64,000 nt of DNA from Kibdelosporangium sp040675465 (GTDB lineage: Bacteria > Actinomycetota > Actinomycetes > Mycobacteriales > Pseudonocardiaceae), in NCBI RefSeq assembly GCF_040675465.1, contig NZ_JBFAPA010000005.1, forward strand, positions 372,001 to 436,000. The letters run 5' to 3'. The translations under genes and the position numbers were made by a program. Within the stretch, counting starts at the first letter, position 1. Every line of letters starts with the position of its first letter. A model generated the notes under the pieces. That model was given only the letters and a program-made list of their open reading frames with translations. It had not been told where the DNA came from and did no database searches. Positions 34,491-43,606 of this stretch are shown here, piece by piece.

Positions 34491-35513
34491 TCAGCGCCAG
34501 CCGAGCTCGGGGGCCACGTGCGTGAGGATGTTCTCGATGACGTGCGCGTTGTACTCGACGCCGAGCTGGTTGGGCACGGTCAGCAGCAGGGTGTCGGCTT
34601 CGGCGATCGCCTCGTCCTCGGCCAGCTGCCGCACCAGCACGTCGGGTTCGGCGGCGTAGGTGCGGCCGAAGATCGCCCTGGTGTCGGCGTCGATGTAGCC
34701 GACCTGGTCCTTGCTCTCGCCGTCCCGGCCGAAGTACGCGTGGTCCATCTCGGTGGTGAGCGCGAAGATGCTGCGCGACACCGACACCCGCGGCTCGCGC
34801 TGCCAGCCCGCCTCGTCCCAGGCCTTGCGGAACGCGCGGATCTGATCGGCCTGCTGGACGTGGAACGGCGCTCCGCCCTCGTCGTTCTTCAAGGTCGAGC
34901 TCATCAGGTTCATGCCCTGCTCCGCGGCCCACACCGCCGTGCCGTTCGACCCCGCGCCCCACCAGATCCGGTCGCGCAGCCCAGGCGAATGCGGTTCGAC
35001 GCGCAGCAGGCCCGGCGGGTTGGCGAACATCGGCCGCGGGTTGGGCTCGGCGAACCCCTCGCCGCGCAACACCATCAGCAGGACCTCGGCGTGCTTGCGG
35101 GCCATGTCGGCGTCGGTCTCACCCTCGGTCGGCGCGTAACCGAAGTACCGCCAGCCATCGATCACCTGCTCGGGTGATCCCCGGGAGATGCCCAGCTGGA
35201 GCCTGCCGCCCGCGATCAGGTCCGCGGCGCCGGCGTCCTCGGCCATGTACATCGGGTTCTCGTAGCGCATGTCGATCACGCCGGTGCCGATCTCGATGCG
35301 TTCGGTCTTCGCCCCGATGGCGGCCAGCAGCGGGAACGGCGAGGCGAGCTGCCTGGCGAAGTGGTGCACGCGGAAGTAGGCGCCATCCGCCCCCAGCTCC
35401 TCCGCCGCCACCGCCAGGTCGATCGCCTGCAGCAACGCGTCCGCCCCAGTCCTGGTCTGCGAGTGCGGCGTGTCCGACCAGTGCCCGAATGACAGAAACC
35501 CGATTCTCTTCAC
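34491..35513 (-). CDS. LLM-class flavin-dependent monooxygenase
   Basis: A 340-residue luciferase-like TIM barrel. KRIGFLSFGHWSD opens the first strand, AYFRVHHFARQLASPFPLLA and IEIGTGVIDMRYENP are the family's conserved strands, and LQLGISRGSPEQVIDGW lines the FMN pocket. Such enzymes use FMNH2 from a separate reductase, not seen here. The GTG at 35513 gives the expected N-terminus. A SgcJ/EcaC-type gene lies 35 bp upstream on the same strand, so the two may be one operon under the MarR regulator. Confidence 0.87.
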   Translation of the reverse strand: MKRIGFLSFGHWSDTPHSQTRTGADALLQAIDLAVAAEELGADGAYFRVHHFARQLASPFPLLAAIGAKTERIEIGTGVIDMRYENPMYMAEDAGAADLIAGGRLQLGISRGSPEQVIDGWRYFGYAPTEGETDADMARKHAEVLLMVLRGEGFAEPNPRPMFANPPGLLRVEPHSPGLRDRIWWGAGSNGTAVWAAEQGMNLMSSTLKNDEGGAPFHVQQADQIRAFRKAWDEAGWQREPRVSVSRSIFALTTEMDHAYFGRDGESKDQVGYIDADTRAIFGRTYAAEPDVLVRQLAEDEAIAEADTLLLTVPNQLGVEYNAHVIENILTHVAPELGWR

Positions 35514-35548
35514 ACCCACCCCAACGCACAACCCCGATGGTTGATTCC

Positions 35549-36019
35549 TCAACTAACAGAGTCCAACAACTGTGCCGGCCAGGCCTTCGGTTTGGTTTCC
35601 GGGGCGAAGCGGAACGAGATGGCCTCCATCAGGGGCTTGCGCTGGGTGTTGTGGAAGGCGGCGACGAGCCAGTGGCCGTCCTGGCGCACGAACGTGTAGG
35701 TCTGGACCTTGGTCAGCTTCTTGGGGTGTTCACCCTTGTAGGTGTCACCGCGGGTGGTGACGACGGCCGCGTCGGCGCCGAGGAAGCGCACGTCGAGGAC
35801 CTCGTGGGCGAGCTTGGTGTCCTTGAGGAACTTGGCGAACAGGGTGTTGTGGCTGCCCGCGATGTCGTCGCGGCCCTGGTAGCGGGTGCCGACGAAGGTG
35901 ATGTAGGTGGCGTCCTCGGTGAAGTGGGCGCCGTACGCGTCGCCGTCGCCGCGCGCCCAGGCGTCGGCGAGCGAGTCGAGGACTGCGGTGATGGCGGCGG
36001 TGCGGTCGGTGTCGATCAT
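35549..36019 (-). CDS. SgcJ/EcaC-family (SnoaL-like) protein
   Basis: A 156-residue NTF2-fold protein: AITAVLDSLADAWARGDGDAYGAHFTEDATY is the cone-shaped N-terminal signature and QTYTFVRQDGHWLVAAFHNTQ the C-terminal strand pair of the SgcJ/EcaC family. Members occur in polyketide clusters or as stand-alone stress proteins. GAGGGA eight bases upstream supports the ATG at 36019. It is divergent from a MarR regulator, with a perfect operator-like repeat between them. Confidence 0.87.
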   Translation of the reverse strand: MIDTDRTAAITAVLDSLADAWARGDGDAYGAHFTEDATYITFVGTRYQGRDDIAGSHNTLFAKFLKDTKLAHEVLDVRFLGADAAVVTTRGDTYKGEHPKKLTKVQTYTFVRQDGHWLVAAFHNTQRKPLMEAISFRFAPETKPKAWPAQLLDSVS

Positions 36020-36056
36020 GGTCGTTCCCTCAGCTAGGATGTCTTCGCGTGTGCAG

Positions 36057-36076
36057 TATCTGCGCAAATGCAGATA
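36057..36076. promoter_or_regulatory. Perfect inverted repeat, probable MarR operator
   Basis: TATCTGC (36057-36063) and GCAGATA (36070-36076) are exact inverted copies separated by six bases, the size of a typical MarR site. It is 20 bp before the MarR start codon and 38 bp before the divergent SgcJ-like gene. Confidence 0.6.
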
Positions 36077-36096
36077 TTAGGCAGAGGAGGGATCTC

Positions 36097-36546
36097 ATGG
36101 CAAGCCTTCATCTGGTTTTCCGCCGGTACCTGGACGCGGTGGGCCTGCACGGGCTGGCCGCCGCCGAGGCCGCGGGCCTGCACGCATCCGAGTGGTATGC
36201 GCTGAGCCTGCTCGACCTGGAGGGCCCGCTGACCTCCGGCGAGCTGTCCACCCGCACCGGCCTCACCACCGGCGCGACGACCCGGCTGATCGATCGCCTC
36301 GAACGCGCGGGCTACGTCCGCCGCACCGCAGACCCGGCCGACCGCCGCAAGGTCGTCGTCGAACCCATCCCCGACGCGCTGACCGGCGTCGAGGCGATCG
36401 TCGGCCCGGCCCGCCGCCACATCGCGGACATCATCGCGAGCTACACACCCGAACAGCAGGAGCTGTTGTTCGACTACTTCGCCCGCGCGGCACCGGCGTA
36501 CCGTGAGGCGTCCGAGGAGATCCGGCAGGCGAAACGCGGCAAATGA
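36097..36546 (+). CDS. MarR-family regulator
   Basis: A 149-residue winged-helix protein. LTSGELSTRTGLTTGATTRLIDRLERAGYVRRTADPADRR is the recognition helix and wing of MarR regulators, split here between residues about 48 and 88. AGGAGGGA upstream of the ATG at 36097 fixes the start. It probably represses itself and the divergent SgcJ-like and flavin monooxygenase genes through the adjacent repeat. Confidence 0.9.
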   Translation: MASLHLVFRRYLDAVGLHGLAAAEAAGLHASEWYALSLLDLEGPLTSGELSTRTGLTTGATTRLIDRLERAGYVRRTADPADRRKVVVEPIPDALTGVEAIVGPARRHIADIIASYTPEQQELLFDYFARAAPAYREASEEIRQAKRGK

Positions 36547-36708
36547 CTACCGCACCAGGACTTTCACGAGAACCCGCGCGATCGCTTGGCGCGTCGACGG
36601 TTCGCCATGCGACGCCGCCATCCGGCCGGAGCAACCGCATCGCCTCGGCGATGACCCGGTCGGCGATCGGGCGCCGCTCGGCGTCGCAGGAAACAACTCA
36701 CCCGGAAG

Positions 36709-37326
36709 TCAAGGTGTTTTCGCCGGACAGCTTCCGCACACGCACGGCGTCACCGCGGTCCGGTCCGGACGGCGAAGCGCACGCCGACGCCACGGCCGAC
36801 GCCGAGCCGACAACCCACAGCTGGCGAGAAAAGCCCGGTCGTCGGCCAGCAGTTCCGGGAAGTAGTTCACACCGACATGCATGGCCAGGTCGCTTTTCAG
36901 CTGTGTCCGCAGCAACGACACCTGGCGCACGAGCGCGCAGCCACGCCTGCGTTCGGCCTCCGCGGGCGGCAACGCGGCGAGCTGCTCGGCCAGACCGCTC
37001 GGCTTGACCGTCCCGAGTGGACACCCAAGGTTGGTGTGCACGACGACGAACAGGTCACGGGACGCGGTGGACATCAGGATCCCGTCGCCGTCGTCGAAGT
37101 ACCACTTGCTCATGTCGTCGAAGAGCTGCCGGCGTTCCGCCGCGTCCAACGGCGTGTCCCGGAACGGGCTGGCCAACGCGGTCAGCCCCCACAGCCGCAT
37201 GTACGACTCGACCTGCCGTTCGGCCAGCTTCAGACGGATCTGCCGCCGGTAGTTGTGCGCGAACCAGAGCCCGACGAGGCCCAGCAACACCGTTCCAGCC
37301 GCCTGAATCCACACCGTGACCGTCAT
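36709..37326 (-). CDS. Membrane-anchored hypothetical protein
   Basis: A 205-residue protein with one N-terminal transmembrane helix (about 5-25, ending in FAHNYRRQIR) and a cytoplasmic helical domain containing LFDDMSKWYFDDGDGILMS and LVRQVSLLRTQLKSDLA. The final 30 residues turn arginine-rich. I recognise no named family, though similar single-helix proteins are widespread in actinomycetes. The start at 37326 lacks a strong ribosome binding site. The 162-bp gap downstream to the MarR gene contains only a short protein-like fragment on the minus strand. Confidence 0.6.
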   Translation of the reverse strand: MTVTVWIQAAGTVLLGLVGLWFAHNYRRQIRLKLAERQVESYMRLWGLTALASPFRDTPLDAAERRQLFDDMSKWYFDDGDGILMSTASRDLFVVVHTNLGCPLGTVKPSGLAEQLAALPPAEAERRRGCALVRQVSLLRTQLKSDLAMHVGVNYFPELLADDRAFLASCGLSARRRPWRRRALRRPDRTAVTPCVCGSCPAKTP

Positions 37327-37365
37327 GCTGCCAGGATGGGCCGAGAACGCTGAAAGGGGGACCGT

Positions 37366-38031
37366 ATGGCTACTTTTGTCCTTGTCCCGGGTGCCTGCCA
37401 CGGTGGTTGGTGCTACGAGCAGATCGCCGGTCAGCTGCGTGACCATGGTCATCGTGTCATCACGGTGACGTTGACCGGCCTGAGTGAACGCAGACACCTG
37501 CTGACCTCCACGGTCAACCTGGACACCCACATCCAGGACCTCACCGCGGTGCTGGTCGCCGAGCAGGTACAGGACGCAATCCTGGTGGGCCACAGCTACG
37601 GCGGCATGGTGATCACGGGGGCCGCCGACCGGATGCCCGAGCGCGTCGACTCCCTGGTGTTCGTCGACGCGTTCGTGCCGCGGGACGGCGAGTCGTGCTG
37701 GATGCTCACCAACGACATGCAGCGCGAGTGGTACCTGAGTGCCGGCGAGGATGGGTACTCGGTGCCCGCGCTGCCGATGTTCGACCCGCGTGCCACCGCG
37801 CACCCACTCGCCTCGTTCCTCCAGCGCATCAGGCTTTCCGGCGATCTCGGCCGGTTCCGGCGCCGCGACTACGTCTACGCCAAGGTCTGGGACGGCGAGT
37901 CCCCGTTCGCCCCGACCTACGAGCGGCTCCGCCGAGATCCACAGTGGACGGTCCATGCCGTGGACAGCAGGCACAACATCATGCGCGACGCCCCGGAGGA
38001 ACTCCTCAAGATCCTGCTGGACACCGTCTAG
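37366..38031 (+). CDS. Alpha/beta hydrolase (esterase-like)
   Basis: A 221-residue compact hydrolase. FVLVPGACHGGWCYE carries the oxyanion motif, VGHSYGGMV the nucleophile Ser, and DSRHNIMRDAPEEL the catalytic His, as in the salicylate-esterase / hydroxynitrile-lyase group. An Asp in FVDAFVP lies in the family position. AAAGGGGG before the ATG supports the start. Its stop codon abuts the stop codon of the convergent CoA-transferase gene with no base between. Confidence 0.87.
   Translation: MATFVLVPGACHGGWCYEQIAGQLRDHGHRVITVTLTGLSERRHLLTSTVNLDTHIQDLTAVLVAEQVQDAILVGHSYGGMVITGAADRMPERVDSLVFVDAFVPRDGESCWMLTNDMQREWYLSAGEDGYSVPALPMFDPRATAHPLASFLQRIRLSGDLGRFRRRDYVYAKVWDGESPFAPTYERLRRDPQWTVHAVDSRHNIMRDAPEELLKILLDTV
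37938..37948. repeat. Copy 4 of dispersed palindrome TCCACWGTGGA
   Basis: TCCACAGTGGA in the hydrolase gene, read in the third frame as Pro-Gln-Trp-Thr. Confidence 0.6.
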
Positions 38032-39531
38032 CTACTTGCGGCCCGCGGAGAACGAGTCCCACTCGGGCCGCGACGACCCACGCGGCACCAGCACCTGCCG
38101 GTAGTAGCCGGGTGTGCGGGTCATCAGGACCTGTTCGGTGACGCCCTGGTAGAAGCCCAGTGGGGTGTCCGCGGTGAAGACCTGGGGGTCGAGGTAGGCG
38201 TGCGGGCCGCCGGTGCCGGCGATCTCATGGGCGTACTGCTTGTCGAACACGCCCATGCTCAACATCCACAGGGCGGTGCGGGTCAGCGATACGTGCACGC
38301 GGTAGCTGCCGCCTTCGGTGGCCCGGCGGATGAGGGCCTCGATGATGCCCGCGGTCATCAGCCACGCCACCATGTAGTCGTTCACGACCAGGATCGGTGG
38401 CAGCGCGGGTTTTTCGGGCGTTCCTTCCAGGTGCATCATCCCGGTCAGGCACCCTGCGGTGTGGTCGAAGCCGGTGCGGTTCACCCACGGACCGGTCTCG
38501 CCGTTGAGGGACGCGGTGGCGTGGATGATCCCCGGGCGGATCTCGGCGGCCTGATGGACGTCCATGCCGATCTTGGTCAGGTAGCCGGGGCGGCGGTTGG
38601 CGAAGAACACGTCGGCGCCGCGCAGCAACGAGTGGATCTTGGACATCCCGTCCGGCCAGGCGGGGTGCAGGGTGGCCGACCGCACGCCGACGTTCGCGGT
38701 GATGTAGGTGACCTCGTGCTCGATCTCGTCGTGCCGCCACAGGTTCAGCACGTCCGCGCCGTGCAGCGCGAGCGCCCGCCCGGTGCCCGCACCGGCGATC
38801 ACGTGTCCCATGCCCAGCGCGCGAATACCGTCCAGCGGCTGGACACCGCGCTGGGTGAACGGTTCCGGGTCGCTGTCGGCGATCTTGGTGATCTCGATCA
38901 ACGGCAGATCGGCCAGCACCTGCTGGTAGTGCTCCTCGGCGAGCAGCTCGTCGGCGAACCGGACCATCGGGATGACCGCGCCGCCCTGCGCCGCCGCGTC
39001 CTCCAGGTCACGGGCCTTCCACTTCGAGATCGCCGCGGCGACCGCATTCACGTCCTCCGGCACACCCAACACCCGCTGTGCGGCCACTTTCGGCCGTGGG
39101 TACGGGTTCAGCGGCATCACCCAGCGGTCGTCCGCGGTGCGGTAGAACCCGAACGCGAACGCGTCGTTGGGCATCGACGGCGCCGCACCGGGATACCCGT
39201 TGATCAGCTCCCATTTTGAGTCGTACGAAGGGCACAACCGGTGCGGCGTGACCCGCAGGTCGACCGCGATGTCCTGGCCGTCACCGCCCCGGTGGCGCCA
39301 CAGCTTCGCGACCGCGGCCGCCTTGGTGGCCAACGCGATCGCCGCGGCGCCGCCGAGCCGCAACGTGCTGGGCACCACCGGATCCGCACCGATGAACCCG
39401 ATCGCGCCACCGGTGTCGTCCGGGGTCATCCCGATCCCGGCGAGCACCTCCTCGAACTCGGCGTGCGGGTCGAACGCGTCGTCGGTGGCGGGGTTCGCGA
39501 TCGCCTTGGCCACCCGGTCCGTCAAAGACAT
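38032..39531 (-). CDS. CaiB/BaiF-family CoA transferase
   Basis: A 499-residue class III CoA-transferase-like protein. LDGIRALGMGHVIAGAGTGRALALHGADVLNLW is the Rossmann-like CoA-binding start of the family (here split over about residues 240-275), followed by ANRRPGYLTKIGM and GFDHTAGCLTGMM. The N-terminal 230 residues form an additional CaiB-like half, so the protein is a fused or internally duplicated form. Family members move CoA between carboxylic acids. AAGGGAG stands ten bases before the ATG. Confidence 0.85.
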   Translation of the reverse strand: MSLTDRVAKAIANPATDDAFDPHAEFEEVLAGIGMTPDDTGGAIGFIGADPVVPSTLRLGGAAAIALATKAAAVAKLWRHRGGDGQDIAVDLRVTPHRLCPSYDSKWELINGYPGAAPSMPNDAFAFGFYRTADDRWVMPLNPYPRPKVAAQRVLGVPEDVNAVAAAISKWKARDLEDAAAQGGAVIPMVRFADELLAEEHYQQVLADLPLIEITKIADSDPEPFTQRGVQPLDGIRALGMGHVIAGAGTGRALALHGADVLNLWRHDEIEHEVTYITANVGVRSATLHPAWPDGMSKIHSLLRGADVFFANRRPGYLTKIGMDVHQAAEIRPGIIHATASLNGETGPWVNRTGFDHTAGCLTGMMHLEGTPEKPALPPILVVNDYMVAWLMTAGIIEALIRRATEGGSYRVHVSLTRTALWMLSMGVFDKQYAHEIAGTGGPHAYLDPQVFTADTPLGFYQGVTEQVLMTRTPGYYRQVLVPRGSSRPEWDSFSAGRK

Positions 39532-39616
39532 CCGTCACCAGCTCCCTTGGATTGTTGTGGGGAGCTTGCGGTGGGTGGGACTGGTTGATCGACGAGTTCA
39601 GCGAATGCCAACCGCG

Positions 39617-40483
39617 CTAATCGCCCAAACCGGCGAGAACCTCCCTGAGTTTCCCGGCGAACGCCTCGGGCTGACCGGCGTAGCCGGACTCCGGACCGAG
39701 GAAACCGCCGTGGTGACTGGGAAAAACGGTCGGTTCCTGGCCGAGCAGCTGGGCCATCGCGACCGAGGTACGCCCGGTGACGATGCCCTCGGACTCCTCA
39801 CCCACCGCGATGACGATCCGGGTCGGCGCCGCCTTCAGCGCGTCGACGTCGGGCTCGTAGCTGGAAATGGGCCAGGACACATCGGACAGCAGCGGATCGC
39901 CCCGGGTGCCGTCATCCTCGGCGGGGAGTCCGAAGTGGACCGGATCGGGCGCCGGCTGCGCGAAGTAGTCCTCCGTGTACTCACCGCGCCAGGACGTCAT
40001 CGCGATGAACGCGGCCATGCCGGCGCCGAACCCCTTGGCCTCGTAGGCGTCCCGGAACGCGGCTCGCGCACGCATGGTCGCCTCGGCGTCGGGTAGCACC
40101 GAGAACAGCGGCGGCTCGTGCGCGACCAGCGTGGTCACGTCGTTCGGGTGGGCCGCCACGAGGGCGAGCGCGGTCACCGCTCCCCCGCTGCTGGCGAACA
40201 TCTCGACCGGGCCGGCGCCGAGCTTCTCGATGATGCCGTGCAGGTCCTCCGCCTGGACGGTCGGTGAGTTGTCCACCCGGCCGTCGTGGCGTGTGCTGCG
40301 ACCGAGGCCGCGCGGGTCGTAGGTGACCACCGTGCGGTCGGTGAAATACGAGGCCAGCGTCGTGAACCCGGAGGCGGTCATCGGCTGGCCGATCATGAAC
40401 AGCGGTGGCCGTCCGAGCTCGGCGGGGAGCGGACCGGACACGTCGTAGACGACTGCGGCTTCTGTGGTCTCCAGCACGTGCAT
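39617..40483 (-). CDS. Alpha/beta hydrolase
   Basis: A 288-residue hydrolase. TYDPRGLGRS is the conserved strand after the oxyanion loop, FASSGGAV the nucleophile elbow and FPSHHGGFLG the catalytic His. Asp after IVIAVGEESEG is replaced by Glu, which some members use. The start at 40483 is divergent from a maleylpyruvate-isomerase-like gene with 43 bp between. Substrate is unknown. Confidence 0.83.
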   Translation of the reverse strand: MHVLETTEAAVVYDVSGPLPAELGRPPLFMIGQPMTASGFTTLASYFTDRTVVTYDPRGLGRSTRHDGRVDNSPTVQAEDLHGIIEKLGAGPVEMFASSGGAVTALALVAAHPNDVTTLVAHEPPLFSVLPDAEATMRARAAFRDAYEAKGFGAGMAAFIAMTSWRGEYTEDYFAQPAPDPVHFGLPAEDDGTRGDPLLSDVSWPISSYEPDVDALKAAPTRIVIAVGEESEGIVTGRTSVAMAQLLGQEPTVFPSHHGGFLGPESGYAGQPEAFAGKLREVLAGLGD

Positions 40484-40526
40484 TGGCAGGATGGTAGTCG
40501 CGCGGCCGTCGTGCCACGATCTTTCC

Positions 40527-41123
40527 ATGAACGACCTGGGGGACCGCGGCTCGGGCGAGCTTCTCGACCAGGGCCTGGACTTTCTCGGCGCGGTCATCGG
40601 CCGGCTCGGCCCGGACGACTGGGAGCGGCCGACACCGTGCGCCGGGTGGACCGCCCGCGACCTGGCCGGCCACGTGGCGACCTCGACCAGGGTCGCGATC
40701 AGCTCGATGCTCGGCCAGCCGCCCGCGTTCCCGGACGTGGCCCGTCCCGGCGACCTGGTCGACGGCGATCCGGCGGAGTTCTGGCAGGCCACGGCCGCCG
40801 AGGCCCGGGACGTTCTGCGCAGGGCGGACCTGACACTGCCCACGAACTCGCCGCTCGGCAGCACCGTCGCCGACGACCTCGCGATCCCGGTGATCGACTT
40901 GTACGTGCACGCCTGGGACCTCGGCGTCACGATCGGCGCCGACGTCGAGATCCCAGCGGACGTCATCGCCTACGCCCACGCCTACCTCGACCCACTGCCC
41001 TACGAGCTGTTGCGCGGCGAGAACCGGGCCTTCGCGGCCCCGGCCGCGGCGCCCGCCGACGCCTCCCCCACCGAGCGGTTCATCGCCTGGACCGGTCGCC
41101 AGCTGACACAAGGAGTCCCGTGA
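40527..41123 (+). CDS. TIGR03086-type DinB/maleylpyruvate-isomerase family protein
   Basis: A 198-residue four-helix protein of the mycothiol-dependent enzyme superfamily. PDDWERPTPCAGWTARDLAGHVA contains the W-T-x-x-D-L-x-x-H metal-binding motif, and DLYVHAWDLGV supplies the HAWDL His. These proteins bind a divalent metal and often use mycothiol. The start at 40527 lacks a clear ribosome binding site. Its stop overlaps the GTG of the next gene by four bases, so it is coupled to a cysteine-synthase-like gene. Confidence 0.82.
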   Translation: MNDLGDRGSGELLDQGLDFLGAVIGRLGPDDWERPTPCAGWTARDLAGHVATSTRVAISSMLGQPPAFPDVARPGDLVDGDPAEFWQATAAEARDVLRRADLTLPTNSPLGSTVADDLAIPVIDLYVHAWDLGVTIGADVEIPADVIAYAHAYLDPLPYELLRGENRAFAAPAAAPADASPTERFIAWTGRQLTQGVP

Positions 41124-42046
41124 GCATCCAGCCTTCGGTTCTGCAGGCCATCGGCGGAACGCCGCTCGTCCGGCTGAACCGTGTCGTTCCCGAGGGCGTG
41201 GCCGACGTCCTGGTCAAAGTGGAGGGCGGCAACCCCACCGGCAGCTACAAGGACCGGATGGCGCTGGCCATCATCGAAGGCGCCGAGAGCCGCGGCGATC
41301 TGCGCCCAGGGCAACGAGTCGTGGAGTTCACCGGCGGCAGCACGGGTTCCTCGCTGGCGTTCGTGTGTGCGGTGAAGGGATATCCGGTCTCGCTGGTGAG
41401 TTCGGACGCGTTCTCGCCGGAGAAGCTGCGCTCCATGCGGGCGTTCGGAGCGGATGTGACCGTGGTGCCCAGCGACGGGGGCCGGATCACGCCCGACCTG
41501 TTCGTCCGGATGCGTGCGGAGGTCGACCGGATCGTCGAGCGTGACGGCGCGTACTGGACCGACCAGTTCCACAACACCGACGCTTTCACCGGTTACGCGG
41601 CCCTTGGCCGGGAAATCCTTGAGCAGACGGATGTTGACGTGTTCGCCGCGGCTGTGGGCACGGCTGGGATGATCACTGGGGTCACCGCGGCCCTGCGCGA
41701 TGGTGGCAGCAAGGCCCGCATTGTGGCGCTGGAGCCGTCGTCCTCGCCGATGCTGACCACGGGCACTGGTGGCCCGCACCGCGTCGAAGGGACCGCCGCG
41801 GGCATCATCCCGCCCCTGCTGACCGACGGCACCTACGACGAGGCCCGCGCCATCGACGAGGACGAAGCCCGCGCGCTGGCGTTGCGGCTGGCGCGTGAGG
41901 AGGGCATCTTCGCCGGAACCTCCAGCGCCCTCAACGCGGTGGCCGCGATCCAACTGGCCCGCGAAATCGGGCCAGGGCACACCGTCGTGACGGTCGCGGT
42001 GGACAGCGGGCTCAAGTACCTCAGCGGGGATCTGTTCGCCGGCTGA
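41120..42046 (+). CDS. PLP-dependent cysteine-synthase-family enzyme
   Basis: A 308-residue fold-type II enzyme. IGGTPLVRLNRV and NPTGSYKDRMA with the PLP Lys are typical, and FTGGSTGSSLAF is the phosphate/substrate loop, differing from the TSGNTG of true O-acetylserine sulfhydrylases. AAVGTAGMITGV is the second glycine loop. It could be a cysteine or cystathionine beta-synthase-like enzyme or a related beta-replacement enzyme. The GTG at 41120 has AGGAG about five bases upstream. The last 26 bp overlap the convergent flavoprotein gene. Confidence 0.85.
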   Translation: MSIQPSVLQAIGGTPLVRLNRVVPEGVADVLVKVEGGNPTGSYKDRMALAIIEGAESRGDLRPGQRVVEFTGGSTGSSLAFVCAVKGYPVSLVSSDAFSPEKLRSMRAFGADVTVVPSDGGRITPDLFVRMRAEVDRIVERDGAYWTDQFHNTDAFTGYAALGREILEQTDVDVFAAAVGTAGMITGVTAALRDGGSKARIVALEPSSSPMLTTGTGGPHRVEGTAAGIIPPLLTDGTYDEARAIDEDEARALALRLAREEGIFAGTSSALNAVAAIQLAREIGPGHTVVTVAVDSGLKYLSGDLFAG

Positions 42047-43496
42047 CTGCCGCGTGCCGTCCCGCGCGGCGGCCGAAGAACGAGCCCTCGCCGAGCTGGA
42101 GGCCCGAGCAGTAGCCCTGGCCGTCCTGCGCGATGGCGGAGGCGCACGCGCCCGCGGCGTAGAGTCCCGGCACCACCGAACCATCGGCCCGCTGGGCTTG
42201 TCCGTCCACTGTGGTCTTGATGCCGCCCAGGGTGAAGCCCGCGTAGAGTGCCTTGCCCAGGCTGAGGTTGTAGGCCGCCCAAGGTCCGGTGTCCTGCGGT
42301 GCAAGCCATTCCGGTTGCTTGTGGAAGTCCGGGTCCTCGCCGCGGGCGGCGTGGGTGTTGTAGCGCTCCAGAGTCGCGCGCAGCGCATCTGTTGGTATAC
42401 CTAGACCTTCGGCCATCTCCCCGACCGTTTCCCAGCCGTCGATGAACGGCACCAGCGGCATGCTCGGGCGTTCGGCGTGGTTGCTGTCGACGATCAGGTA
42501 CGCGGCCGAATCCCGTTGCCGCATCACGTGGTACGAGGTGCGGGCGTGGTAGCTGTCCTCGGCCACGAACCGCTGCCCGTCCTTGTTCACGACCAAACCC
42601 TTGACCAGCAGCGAAGGCGGGTAGAAGGGCGCGGTGATGAACGGCTGGTCCATGTGCTCGAGGGCGGCCCCGGCCGACGCGCCGAGCCGGATGCCCAGCC
42701 CGTCGTCGTAGGTGGAGCCGAGCGTGAACAGCTTGGCGCCCAACGCCGGGGTGTACTTGGCGACCATGTCGGCGTTCATCACGAACCCGCCCGCCGCGAG
42801 CACAACGGCGTTCGCGCGTACCAGGCCGGTTTCCTGGAACTTCCGCCATTTCAGGCCGACCACCTCGCCCGCCTCGGTCGCTACCAGCTGCGTGGCGCCG
42901 GTCTCGTAGCGGACCTCGGCGCCAGCCTCCTCGACCCGGTCCCGTAACAAGTCCATGACCAGCTTCGCGCCCTGGGTGTCGCCCGGGACGGGCACTTTGT
43001 GGCCACGCGGCGCGGGGGTCGCCTGGTTGAGGTACGGCCACACCTTCTCGTTGGCCGTGTACATCAGGCCTTCGGTGCCCGGCTGGATCACCGCCTTGCC
43101 GGCGAAGTACGACCGTTCGAACTCGAACCCGAGCGCTTCCAGCCAGTCGAAGTGCTCGACGGAACCCTCGCAGTAGGCCCGGATCTTGGCGTGGTCGGGT
43201 TCGCGCGACACCGACACCAGGAAGTCGTACATCGCCTCAGCGGTGTCGTCGTGGCCGGTCGCCTTCTGCACGGCGGTGCCGCCGCCGAGGTAGAAGTGCC
43301 CGCCTGCCATACATGTCGTGCCGCCGGGCACCGCCGCCCGCTCCAGCACCAACACCCTCGCCCCAGCGCGCGCGGCCTCCAGCGCCGCGCACCCACCCGC
43401 GATCCCGAACCCAACCACGACCACGTCGTAGGAGTCGCCGACGCCGGCCAGATCCGCCGCGTCGAGCAGGGTCTCCCCGTCTTCACGCACCGTCAT
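42021..43496 (-). CDS. FAD-dependent fumarate-reductase/ketosteroid-dehydrogenase family oxidoreductase
   Basis: A 491-residue flavoprotein. The dinucleotide motif is VVVGFGIAGGCAALEAARAG, preceded by DVV and followed by VLVLERAAVPGGTTCMAGG. VVLAAGGFVMNADMV and the C-terminal GLYAAGACASAIAQDGQGYCSG complete the FAD_binding_2 fold. It belongs with fumarate reductase and 3-ketosteroid delta-1-dehydrogenase. The N-terminus is intact. It is transcribed away from the lanthipeptide locus, so is probably unrelated to it. Confidence 0.9.
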   Translation of the reverse strand: MTVREDGETLLDAADLAGVGDSYDVVVVGFGIAGGCAALEAARAGARVLVLERAAVPGGTTCMAGGHFYLGGGTAVQKATGHDDTAEAMYDFLVSVSREPDHAKIRAYCEGSVEHFDWLEALGFEFERSYFAGKAVIQPGTEGLMYTANEKVWPYLNQATPAPRGHKVPVPGDTQGAKLVMDLLRDRVEEAGAEVRYETGATQLVATEAGEVVGLKWRKFQETGLVRANAVVLAAGGFVMNADMVAKYTPALGAKLFTLGSTYDDGLGIRLGASAGAALEHMDQPFITAPFYPPSLLVKGLVVNKDGQRFVAEDSYHARTSYHVMRQRDSAAYLIVDSNHAERPSMPLVPFIDGWETVGEMAEGLGIPTDALRATLERYNTHAARGEDPDFHKQPEWLAPQDTGPWAAYNLSLGKALYAGFTLGGIKTTVDGQAQRADGSVVPGLYAAGACASAIAQDGQGYCSGLQLGEGSFFGRRAGRHAAVSRRTDPR

Positions 43497-43606
43497 CGCG
43501 ATGGGCTCCTCACCGTATGGGTCCGAGGAAGATCACCTTCTCGCGCCACGGCCTCGCGGGCAAGGCGCCATTCGCGTGGCCCATGGGTGCCTGCCCCCAG
43601 CCGAAT

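Noticed and set aside
36547..36708. Protein-like minus-strand fragment AERRPIADRVIAEAMRLLRP near the MarR gene
   Set aside because: Too short, no start or stop in a sensible place, and no family recognised.
40286..41119. N-terminal extension of the cysteine-synthase-like frame by over 270 codons
   Set aside because: The extension is an arginine-rich shadow of the TIGR03086 gene; the GTG at 41120 with its ribosome binding site begins the real protein.
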